In this document: in pieces, positions 1 to 5,514 of the stretch
Numbering within the stretch: position 1 is the first letter of the stretch
Layout: every line of letters starts with the position of its first letter
Source: an uncultured Lachnospiraceae bacterium
Lineage (GTDB): Bacteria; Bacillota; Clostridia; Lachnospirales; Lachnospiraceae
Direction: 5' to 3'
Length of the DNA: 5,938 bases
Assembly (NCBI GenBank): GCA_905233835.1
Contig: CAJOGB010000067.1
Span: 1-5,938 of the forward strand
Made by a program: the position numbers and the translations under genes
Notes under the pieces: model-generated
What the model saw: only the letters and a program-made list of their open reading frames with translations
What the model was told of the DNA's origin: nothing
The model's database searches: none

Positions 1-58
1 CAATATGTAAGTCTTCTGAGATTTCCTCGGTAATGGGTAAATCAATTCTTCTATCCAT
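1..58 (-). CDS. Fe-S fumarate hydratase (or tartrate dehydratase) beta subunit, N-terminal fragment
   Basis: Only the first 19 codons plus one base lie in the window; the gene continues past position 1. The ATG is at 56-58 on the minus strand, preceded by an AGAGGA ribosome binding site about 6 bases upstream. The peptide begins MDRRIDLPITEEISEDLHI. This fits the start of the beta subunit of two-subunit class I fumarases and L-tartrate dehydratases, where a short strand is followed by an L-P/T-x-T-E-E motif and then a helix leading to L-x-x-G-D. The main support is position: it follows the alpha subunit gene by 62 bases on the same strand, the usual alpha-beta order. In this family the beta subunit completes the active site with the Fe-S alpha subunit. 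Too little is present to separate fumarase from tartrate dehydratase. Confidence 0.72.
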   Translation of the reverse strand, partial: MDRRIDLPITEEISEDLHI

Positions 59-96
59 AATGTTCCTCTAAAAATGATTAATTATTATGTACACAG

Positions 97-123
97 TATC
101 TGCATTCAGTCCAAATACGGTTA
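97..123 (+). repeat. 27-base exact repeat, copy 1 (in the fumarase alpha/beta gap)
   Basis: This stretch, with core TGCATTCAGTCCAAATACGG at 101-120, is identical over 27 bases to 5467-5493. The flanking bases differ on both sides (G96 against A5466, T124 against A5494), so the match ends cleanly. It lies in the 62-base gap between the alpha and beta dehydratase genes, and its last three bases (TTA) are the complement of the TAA stop codon of the alpha subunit. It has the same absolute orientation as copy 2, so it is antisense relative to the fumarase genes but sense relative to eda. Its role is unknown: operator, fragment of a dispersed repeat and recombination site are all possible. Confidence 0.9.
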
Positions 124-969
124 TATAATACTAGTTATATGTCGGTTTACATGGCAGCAGATATTTACCGCCACAGGAAGTCCCGCGATATGTGTGGGAT
201 AGGTGCGAACGTTTACCGCCAAAGCGGTGGTGGTTCCACCTAAACCTGCAGGACCGATACCGGTAGCATTAATCTTATTAAGCATCTCCCGTTCCAAATC
301 CAACACCCATGCAGGTTTGTTTTCATCGGAAGATTCGACTTTATCGGTCAGCGCCTGCTTTGCCATCAGCGCACATTTTTCAAAGGTTCCGCCGATACCC
401 ACACCGATAACCATGGGTGGGCAAGCGTTTGGTCCCGCATCTTTTACGGCTTTTAAAATGGCATCTTTTACACCTTCGATGCCCTGGGCCGGCTTTAACA
501 TAAAGACTTGAGACATATTCTCACTGCCGAATCCCTTGGGAGCTAAGGTTATCTTTACTTGATCTTTGGGTACAATAGAATAGTGAATCACCGCAGGGGT
601 GTTATCCTTTGTGTTTTCACGAAGGATAGGATCACCGACAACGGATTTTCTTAAATAGCCGTCGGTATATCCACGACGAACCCCTTCATTTATCGCATCT
701 TCCACGCTCCCACCGGTAAAATGCACATCCTGTCCCACTTCTAAAAAGATGACCGCCATGCCGGTATCCTGGCAGATGGGAATCATTTTTTCTTTAGCAA
801 TAGAAAGGTTTTCTTCCAACTGGCCTAAGACTTTTTGTCCGATGGGGGATGCTTCGCTGTTTTTCGCATTGTCTAAGGCACATTTCATATCATCGGATAA
901 GTCGTGATTAATGGAAATGCACATTTCAGCGATGGCATCCGTAAGTTTTTCTACATTAATTTCTCTCAT
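121..969 (-). CDS. fumA: Class I Fe-S fumarate hydratase, alpha subunit (TtdA/FumA family)
   Basis: This 282-residue protein matches the alpha subunit of oxygen-sensitive [4Fe-4S] hydro-lyases, which interconvert fumarate and L-malate (or dehydrate tartrate) in the cytoplasm. The three cysteines expected to hold the cluster are visible: Cys66 in PICQDTG, Cys183 in GPNACPP and Cys272 in NICCHVNRH. Other family signatures are GGSVEDAINEGVRRGY (86-101), LAPKGFGSENMS (142-153), the glycine-rich IGVGIGGTFEKC (188-199) and GIGPAGLGGTTTALAV (237-252). The length is normal for a separate alpha subunit and the C terminus looks intact. The ATG at 967-969 has an AAGGA site 7 bases upstream. The gene starts 11 bases after the stop of the AraC-type gene and is followed by the beta subunit, so the three probably form one operon. 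Its stop codon overlaps copy 1 of the 27-base repeat. L-tartrate dehydratase is the main alternative and cannot be excluded by sequence reading alone. Confidence 0.92.
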   Translation of the reverse strand: MREINVEKLTDAIAEMCISINHDLSDDMKCALDNAKNSEASPIGQKVLGQLEENLSIAKEKMIPICQDTGMAVIFLEVGQDVHFTGGSVEDAINEGVRRGYTDGYLRKSVVGDPILRENTKDNTPAVIHYSIVPKDQVKITLAPKGFGSENMSQVFMLKPAQGIEGVKDAILKAVKDAGPNACPPMVIGVGIGGTFEKCALMAKQALTDKVESSDENKPAWVLDLEREMLNKINATGIGPAGLGGTTTALAVNVRTYPTHIAGLPVAVNICCHVNRHITSII

Positions 970-980
970 TTATAAATCCT

Positions 981-1850
981 TTATGCTTTCGATGGGCTGA
1001 CCCCATATTCTTTCATATAAGCGCGATAGAAAACGGAGTAATCGGAAAATCCGCATTTAAAGGCAGCTTCCTTCGGGGAGTCCCCGTTTTGCATATATTG
1101 ACGTGCTGTTAACAAGCGCTTCTTTTGAATGTACTGATGCACGGAAAATCCCATGGCATCTTTAAAGGTACGAAGCAAATGCTGCTTTGAAATATAGCAT
1201 TCCTTAGACAAAAGATCCAAAGACAAATCTTCGTTTAAGTGCAGGTTGATGTAGTCCACGCAGTTTGCAATCTGAACCGACATACGACGATGATCTTCAA
1301 CGGAAGGCGTTTGGGACGTCATACTGTGGAAGTTACATAAAAGCCAGGTAAGTAGCGTATTTGCAATGAGCGGCGAATAAATGGTATCCGTATTCATAGC
1401 GGTAGCCAGTTCATCCAAGAAGAACTGCAGCATGCCCTGTCGCTCTTCATCTATATGATAAATACGATCCGTGGTATCGGAGTGAGACTGCTTAAAGCAG
1501 GACAAAAAGGAAATCTCCGACGTGGAAAGGCTTGACAGTTTTTTTCCGTCAATCCACAAAACAATACGTTCGTAGGTGCCGCTTTGTTCCGAAAACAGGG
1601 GCTGATGTAATTCCAAAGGAGACATTAAGATTAAATCTCCCGGCTGTAAATGGTAGGTTTTGTTTTCCACCAAATAGTCTACATTTCCGGAGATAAAATA
1701 ATAGATTTCATAAAAGTCATGGTGGTGCAATTGAATGGGCTGATTGTCTTTTGCTGCATGATAATCACGTAAATCATCCCGTCTATGATGGATTTCAAAC
1801 TCCGGATGCACCATTTCGGAGTTAAATAATCCTGTTTCAATAATAGCCAA
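981..1850 (-). CDS. AraC-family transcriptional regulator with N-terminal cupin domain
   Basis: A 289-residue AraC/XylS-type DNA-binding protein. The N-terminal part (about 35-100) is a cupin-like effector domain, shown by LHHHDFYEIYYFISG (41-55), PGDLILMSP (70-78) and a following histidine in ELHQP. The C-terminal 100 residues carry two helix-turn-helix motifs: one around EDLSLDLLSKECYISKQHL (207-225) with LRTFKDAMGFSVHQYI after it, and one around SPKEAAFKCGFSDYSVFYR (258-276) followed by the family ending AYMKEYGVSPSK. The start codon is TTG (complement of 1848-1850), chosen because a GAGAGGT ribosome binding site lies 7 bases upstream; the next in-frame ATG, residue 13, has no such site. 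The gene is divergent from uxuA and directly upstream of the fumarase genes. By position it probably controls the uronate operon, the fumarase genes and itself, with a uronate or pathway intermediate as effector. That role is inferred. Confidence 0.93.
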   Translation of the reverse strand: MAIIETGLFNSEMVHPEFEIHHRRDDLRDYHAAKDNQPIQLHHHDFYEIYYFISGNVDYLVENKTYHLQPGDLILMSPLELHQPLFSEQSGTYERIVLWIDGKKLSSLSTSEISFLSCFKQSHSDTTDRIYHIDEERQGMLQFFLDELATAMNTDTIYSPLIANTLLTWLLCNFHSMTSQTPSVEDHRRMSVQIANCVDYINLHLNEDLSLDLLSKECYISKQHLLRTFKDAMGFSVHQYIQKKRLLTARQYMQNGDSPKEAAFKCGFSDYSVFYRAYMKEYGVSPSKA

Positions 1851-1906
1851 GGAATTTACCTCTCATTCTTTATTCATACAGGAGCCAGTAATCTTTTTGC
1901 CTTCCT

Positions 1907-1935
1907 AGAATACCACGACAAATTCATTTTTGCAA
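1907..1935 (-). promoter_or_regulatory. Candidate sigma-A promoter for the AraC-type/fumarase operon
   Basis: Reading the minus strand, a TTGCAA box (complement of 1930-1935) is followed after exactly 17 bases by TATTCT (complement of 1907-1912). Each matches the housekeeping consensus at four of six positions. Transcription would begin near 1900, giving a leader of about 50 bases before the TTG start. The -35 box sits inside the TTTTGCAAAA palindrome, so a protein bound there would affect this promoter. Modest match; inferred only. Confidence 0.4.
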
Positions 1936-1956
1936 AATATTTGTAAAGATTCGCAA

Positions 1957-1985
1957 TGTTTCATTGTAAAAGAATGGTGTATGAT
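1957..1985 (+). promoter_or_regulatory. Candidate promoter for the uxuA-uxuB-uxaC operon
   Basis: A good -10 box, TATGAT, lies at 1980-1985 with a TG directly before it. The -35 position 17 bases upstream (TGTTTC, 1957-1962) is poor, as expected for an activator-dependent promoter. The direct TTGTAAA motifs at 1941 and 1964 lie just upstream of and within this promoter, where an AraC-type activator would contact RNA polymerase. Transcription would start near 1992, leaving a leader of about 30 bases that includes the AGGAGG site at 2012-2017. Confidence 0.45.
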
Positions 1986-2022
1986 ACAAAAAAGAATATT
2001 TCGTGAATTACAGGAGGTTCTT

Positions 2023-3072
2023 ATGAAACTATCTTTTCGTTGGTACGGACCTGAGGATCCGGTTACCTTAAATCATATTCGTCAGATTCCGGGAATGGAT
2101 TCTATCGTTACCGCAGTTTATGATGTGCCGGTAGGTGAGGTTTGGCCGAGAGAGTCCATTGCCAAGTTAAAAAAGCAGACGGAGGAAGCGGGACTTCACT
2201 TTGAGGTCATCGAAAGCGTTCCGGTGCACGAGGACATTAAACTGGGAAAACCTACCCGTGAAAAATATATAGAAAACTATTGTGAAAACATTCGCCGCGT
2301 GGCGGAGGCGGGAGTAAAGTGCATTTGCTATAACTTCATGCCGGTATTTGACTGGACAAGAACACAGCTTGATCATGAACTTCCCGACGGATCCACCTCT
2401 TTGGTGTATTACCAGTCCCAGGTGGATCAGGTAAATCCCTTAAACGGCGACAGCGATTTAACCCTTCCGGGTTGGGATGCCAGCTATACCAGAGAAGAGT
2501 TGGCGGCGGTTGTAGCGGAGTACAACCAAATGAGGTCGGAAGACCTTTGGGAAAACCTTCGCTATTTCATTGAGCGCGTGATCCCGGTGGCAAAAGAGTG
2601 CGACGTCTACATGGCCATTCATGAGGACGATCCCTGCTGGAGCATCTTCGGCCTTCCCCGTATCATCGTGGATGAAAAAAGCATTGACCGTTTCTTGGGA
2701 CTCTATGATGACGTGCATCACGGCATCACCCTTTGCACCGGTTCCTTGGGCTGCTCCGCAAAAAACGATGTGGTAAAAATGGCCTATAAATATGCAAAAA
2801 TGGGACGCATCCACTTTGCTCATTTAAGAAACGTGGCTTTGGTGGAAGACGGATTTGAAGAACGTGCCCACTTATCTTCCTGCGGATCTTTGGATATGTA
2901 TGCTATCGCAAAGGCCTTACATGACGGAGGATTTAACGGATACGTAAGACCGGATCACGGACGAATGATCTGGGGCGAAAAGGGCCGGGCCGGCTACGGG
3001 CTTTTTGACAGAGCCTTGGGTGCCACCTATATCAACGGTTTATTTGAAGCCATCGAAAAAGCAGAAAAATAA
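2023..3072 (+). CDS. uxuA: D-mannonate dehydratase
   Basis: UxuA dehydrates D-mannonate to 2-keto-3-deoxy-D-gluconate, the third step of D-glucuronate breakdown, using a divalent metal in a xylose-isomerase-like TIM barrel in the cytoplasm. The ATG at 2023 is chosen because AGGAGG (2012-2017) lies 5 bases upstream and family members begin with M-K-L-S/T-F-R-W-Y/F-G; the frame is open 31 codons further upstream but those codons lack family character. The protein has 349 residues, close to Gram-positive UxuA proteins and shorter than the roughly 394 of E. coli. Visible motifs are CYNFMPVFDWTRT (102-114), IHEDDPCWSIFGLPRI (199-214), LCTGSLG (237-243), RIHFAHLRN (262-270) and RPDHGRMIWGE (309-319). 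Likely metal ligands are His200, Cys238, His267 and Asp311, by analogy with the solved Streptococcus enzyme. It is the first gene of the operon, 13 bases before uxuB. Confidence 0.96.
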   Translation: MKLSFRWYGPEDPVTLNHIRQIPGMDSIVTAVYDVPVGEVWPRESIAKLKKQTEEAGLHFEVIESVPVHEDIKLGKPTREKYIENYCENIRRVAEAGVKCICYNFMPVFDWTRTQLDHELPDGSTSLVYYQSQVDQVNPLNGDSDLTLPGWDASYTREELAAVVAEYNQMRSEDLWENLRYFIERVIPVAKECDVYMAIHEDDPCWSIFGLPRIIVDEKSIDRFLGLYDDVHHGITLCTGSLGCSAKNDVVKMAYKYAKMGRIHFAHLRNVALVEDGFEERAHLSSCGSLDMYAIAKALHDGGFNGYVRPDHGRMIWGEKGRAGYGLFDRALGATYINGLFEAIEKAEK

Positions 3073-3085
3073 AGAGGTAATAAAC

Positions 3086-3934
3086 ATGAGAGATTACAGT
3101 TTGGATATTAAAGGAAAAGTAGCGGTAGTAACGGGAGCCGGTGGTGTGCTTTGCTCCATGTTTGCGGAGACTTTGGCAGAGCAGGGCGCAAAAGTTGCAC
3201 TATTGGACTTAAACTTAGAGGCTGCGGAAGGCTTTGCGGCAGCCATTCGAGAAAAAGGTTTTGAGGCAAAGGCTTATCAGGCAAACGTATTGGAAAAGGA
3301 CAGCTTAAAAGCTTGTCATGAAGCGGTTTTAAAGGACTTCGGTCCCTGCGATATCTTAATTAACGGCGCCGGCGGAAATAACGCCAGAGCCAATACCACC
3401 AATGAATACTATGAGCTTGGAGACGAGGAAAAAGAGGATTTGGTATCCTTCTTTGACTTGGATGACAGCGGGGTTCAGTTTGTGTTTAACCTAAACTTTA
3501 TCGGAACCTTACTTCCCACCCAGGTGTTTGCAAAGGACATGGTGGGAAAAAAAGGATGCAGTGTCATTAACATTTCATCCATGAATGCCTTTACGCCTCT
3601 TACAAAGATTCCGGCATACTCCGGAGCAAAGGCAGCCATTTCCAACTTCACCCAGTGGTTGGCGGTGCATTTTTCAAAAGTGGGCATTCGTGTAAATGCC
3701 ATTGCACCGGGCTTTTTTGTGACAAAGCAAAATAAAGACTTGCTTTTTGATGAGAAAGGAAACCCAACACCCCGTACCGAAAAGATCTTGGCTGCCACAC
3801 CTATGGGTCGATTCGGCGAGGCGGAGGAATTAAACGGAACGTTGCTTTATTTGTTAAATGAGAAGATGGCGGGATTTGTTACCGGTGTGGTAATCCCTAT
3901 CGACGGCGGTTTTTCCGCATATTCGGGAGTGTAA
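3086..3934 (+). CDS. uxuB: D-mannonate oxidoreductase / fructuronate reductase, SDR type
   Basis: A 282-residue short-chain dehydrogenase/reductase that, by context, reduces D-fructuronate to D-mannonate with NAD(P)H. The Rossmann glycine motif is TGAGGVLC (16-23), the variant with L-C in place of the last glycine typical of Gram-positive UxuB. Also present are Asp41 at the end of the second strand (favouring NAD over NADP), NGAGG (93-97), the catalytic serine in NISSMNAF (Ser164/165), YSGAK with Tyr178 and Lys182, NAIAPGFF (204-211) and the C-terminal PIDGGFSAYSGV. The insertion of about 30 residues after NGAGG (roughly 100-130) is also seen in this subfamily. The ATG at 3086 has AGAGG 8 bases upstream; the frame is open further upstream but only within the uxuA coding sequence. 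This is not homologous to the longer polyol-dehydrogenase-type UxuB of E. coli. Substrate is assigned from subfamily features and its place between uxuA and uxaC. Confidence 0.93.
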   Translation: MRDYSLDIKGKVAVVTGAGGVLCSMFAETLAEQGAKVALLDLNLEAAEGFAAAIREKGFEAKAYQANVLEKDSLKACHEAVLKDFGPCDILINGAGGNNARANTTNEYYELGDEEKEDLVSFFDLDDSGVQFVFNLNFIGTLLPTQVFAKDMVGKKGCSVINISSMNAFTPLTKIPAYSGAKAAISNFTQWLAVHFSKVGIRVNAIAPGFFVTKQNKDLLFDEKGNPTPRTEKILAATPMGRFGEAEELNGTLLYLLNEKMAGFVTGVVIPIDGGFSAYSGV

Positions 3935-3937
3935 GAT

Positions 3938-5335
3938 ATGAAAGCGTTTTTGGATGAAGATTTTCTTTTGCAAAACGATACCGCAAAGAAGCTATACCAT
4001 ACCTATGCCGAAAAGATGCCCATTATCGACTATCATAATCACCTTTTTGTAAAGGAGATTTATGAGGATAAGACCTATGATAGCATTACGGAAGTATGGT
4101 TGGGAGGAGATCATTATAAATGGAGGGCCATGCGCTCTGTGGGTGTGCCGGAGGAAAGGATTACGGGAAGCGCCGAGGCGTTTGATAAATTCAGCACCTG
4201 GGCGAAAACCGTACCGCAGCTATTCGGAAACCCGCTGTATCATTGGACGGCCTTGGAATTAAAGCGCTACTTTGAAATCAGTACGCCGCTTACCGAGAAA
4301 AATGCAAAAGAGATGTATGCCATTTGTAATGAAAAGCTGCAGCGAAAAGACTTTTCCGTTCGCGAATTGATCGCAAAAATGAATGTGGAAATTCTTTGTA
4401 CCACGGACGATCCGGCAGACTCTTTGGAATATCATAAAAAACTAAAAGAAGAGGAAAGCCGCTTTAAAGTGCTTCCTACCTTCCGTCCGGAAAAGGCCAT
4501 GGCCATCGGAAAGGACGGATATAAAGAGTACGTCGAAAAATTATCCGAGGTTTCCGACGTAGCGATTATAGACTTTGACAGTCTTCTATCTGCTCTTACG
4601 AAACGATTGGAATACTTCTGCGAAGTGGGATGTCGGATTACGGACCACAGCCTGGAAAGCGGTATTTATAAACCTACCGATAAAGACGAAGTGGATAAGA
4701 TTTTAAAAAATCGCCTGAGCGGTGGACAAATCTCTTCCGAGGAGGAAATCAAATTCAAAGGATATTTGCTTATCGCCTTGGCAAAGGAGTATCATAGAAA
4801 AGGACTTGTAATGCAGCTTCATATCGGAGCCATGCGAAACAATGCCACCCGAATGTTTGTAGCTTTAGGCGCAGATGCGGGATTTGATTCCCAGGATGAT
4901 TTTTCCTATGCAAGAGAACTTTCCGCACTGTTAAACGAAGCGGATAAAGAAGGAAAACTTCCAAAGACCGTTTTGTACTGTTTGAATCCGAAGGATACCC
5001 AAATGCTGGCTTCCATGATGGGAAACTTCCAGGACGGAAGCTGTCCCGGAAAAATCCAACTGGGACCGGCTTGGTGGTTTTTGGATCATAAATCAGGAAT
5101 GGAAGCGCAGATGCAGGCCCTTATGGAGTACGGTGTATTCGGAACCTTCATCGGAATGCTTACGGACTCCCGCAGTTTTCTGTCCTTCTCCCGCCACGAG
5201 TACTTCCGCCGAATTTTATGCAACCTGGTAGGAACTTGCGTTGAAAACGGAGAATACCCATGGGATGAAACATTCCTGGGAGAGATGATACAAAACATCT
5301 GCTATTACAATGTCAAGAAGTATTTGGATGAATGA
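3938..5335 (+). CDS. uxaC: Glucuronate (uronate) isomerase
   Basis: UxaC interconverts D-glucuronate and D-fructuronate (and can act on D-galacturonate/D-tagaturonate), the entry step of the pathway. It belongs to the amidohydrolase-like superfamily. The 465-residue length matches the family (about 465-475). Signatures are MPIIDYHNHLFVKEI (27-41) with the H-x-H metal pair His33/His35, TTDDPADSLEYH (155-166), FRPEKA (182-187), VMQLHIGAMRNNATRMF (291-307), IQLGPAWWFLDHKSGM (373-388), and GMLTDSRSFLSFSRHEYFRR (406-425). The C terminus, with WDETFLGEMIQNICYYNVKKYL, is complete. The ATG lies 3 bases after the uxuB stop, with GGGAG (3925-3929) 8 bases upstream, so the two are almost certainly cotranscribed and perhaps translationally coupled. 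No UxaA or UxaB is present here, so in this window the enzyme feeds only the glucuronate branch. Confidence 0.97.
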   Translation: MKAFLDEDFLLQNDTAKKLYHTYAEKMPIIDYHNHLFVKEIYEDKTYDSITEVWLGGDHYKWRAMRSVGVPEERITGSAEAFDKFSTWAKTVPQLFGNPLYHWTALELKRYFEISTPLTEKNAKEMYAICNEKLQRKDFSVRELIAKMNVEILCTTDDPADSLEYHKKLKEEESRFKVLPTFRPEKAMAIGKDGYKEYVEKLSEVSDVAIIDFDSLLSALTKRLEYFCEVGCRITDHSLESGIYKPTDKDEVDKILKNRLSGGQISSEEEIKFKGYLLIALAKEYHRKGLVMQLHIGAMRNNATRMFVALGADAGFDSQDDFSYARELSALLNEADKEGKLPKTVLYCLNPKDTQMLASMMGNFQDGSCPGKIQLGPAWWFLDHKSGMEAQMQALMEYGVFGTFIGMLTDSRSFLSFSRHEYFRRILCNLVGTCVENGEYPWDETFLGEMIQNICYYNVKKYLDE

Positions 5336-5471
5336 GATATTTCCGAATAGTCACCGCGGAGCATTCCGAATACACTGTGTATGTCTGTTGGACTGCACCG
5401 TTTACGAGTGCAGGACATTACAGACATTCACCGGGATGAGGTAGAGCGGAGACGGTGCCGAGGAAATATCT
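5335..5471 (+). other. Branched inverted-repeat structure in the uxaC-eda gap (possible structured leader or MITE-like repeat)
   Basis: The gap can fold on itself extensively. A perfect 10-bp outer stem joins AGATATTTCC (5335-5344) to GGAAATATCT (5462-5471). Inside it, CACCG (5352-5356) pairs with CGGTG (5453-5457). CGGA-gcat-TCCG forms a small hairpin (5357-5368). A long arm pairs 5377-5388 with 5420-5431 (11 of 12 pairs, one T-T mismatch) and is capped by CTGCAC (5393-5398) with GTGCAG (5408-5413) around a 9-base loop. A purine-rich strand (5432-5452) closes the junction. No T-run follows any stem, so it does not look like an intrinsic terminator. I do not recognise it as a known riboswitch. 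It could act on the plus-strand transcript as a leader of eda, or be a small repeat element with terminal inverted repeats. Confidence 0.6.
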
Positions 5472-5493
5472 GCATTCAGTCCAAATACGGTTA
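5467..5493 (+). repeat. 27-base exact repeat, copy 2 (eda leader)
   Basis: Identical to 97-123 over 27 bases, core TGCATTCAGTCCAAATACGG at 5471-5490. Its first five bases are the end of the outer stem of the folded region, and the remainder continues towards the eda ribosome binding site at 5504. It therefore begins within the folded element but extends beyond it. Part of it, CAGTCCAA (5477-5484), is the exact complement of TTGGACTG (5388-5395) in the upper arm of the folded region. Confidence 0.9.
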
Positions 5494-5514
5494 ATAATTA
5501 TATAAGGAGATATC

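Larger units (their letters stand above)
1851..2022. promoter_or_regulatory. Divergent promoter region between the AraC-type gene and uxuA
   Basis: These 172 bases separate two divergent operons and must hold both promoters. The segment 1921-1985 is rich in short symmetric and repeated motifs: a perfect palindrome TTTTGCAAAA (1928-1937), two direct TTGTAAA copies at 1941-1947 and 1964-1970 (23 bases apart, close to two helical turns), and an inverted repeat CAATG-ttt-CATTG (1954-1966). AraC-family proteins often bind two direct half-sites about 21 bases apart near the -35 region, so the TTGTAAA pair is a plausible operator. The upstream in-frame extension of uxuA to 1930 is judged non-coding because uxuA has a far better start at 2023. 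Confidence 0.7.

Noticed and set aside
123..140. ATATAA/TTATAT inverted repeat at the end of the alpha subunit gene.
   Set aside because: Only six A-T pairs around a six-base centre inside coding sequence; too weak to be a terminator or a convincing site.
1942..1955. A catabolite-responsive element (cre) for CcpA in the uxuA promoter.
   Set aside because: TGTAAAGATTCGCA has the outer TG and CA but lacks the central CG and symmetric arms of the consensus.
1930..2022. In-frame 31-codon N-terminal extension of uxuA.
   Set aside because: The ATG at 2023 has AGGAGG at ideal spacing and gives the family-typical N terminus; the extension crosses the promoter and operator-like motifs.
2623..2640. 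UxuA HEDDPCW in place of the more familiar HPDDPP as a possible active-site change.
   Set aside because: The metal-binding histidine and both aspartates are kept, and the rest of the protein is canonical, so this is most likely a subfamily variant.
3005..3085. In-frame 27-codon N-terminal extension of uxuB overlapping the end of uxuA.
   Set aside because: The start at 3086 has an AGAGG site at good spacing and gives the expected short lead into the Rossmann fold.
5393..5413. CTGCAC/GTGCAG hairpin as a transcription terminator for the uxu operon.
   Set aside because: No T-rich run follows on either strand, and the stem is part of a longer arm.
5332..5439. A 35-codon frame starting ATG at 5332, overlapping the uxaC stop (ATGA), and staying open after one TGA until 5505.
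   Set aside because: No convincing ribosome binding site, no recognisable protein features, and the same bases are better explained by the extensive base pairing. If it proves conserved at codon level across copies of the repeat it should be reconsidered.
5335..5471. A known riboswitch class (lysine, TPP, cobalamin, FMN, THF, T-box) in the eda leader.
   Set aside because: GAGGTAGAG and ACCGCGG recall parts of the lysine and T-box consensus sequences, but the surrounding conserved elements and helix order are missing.
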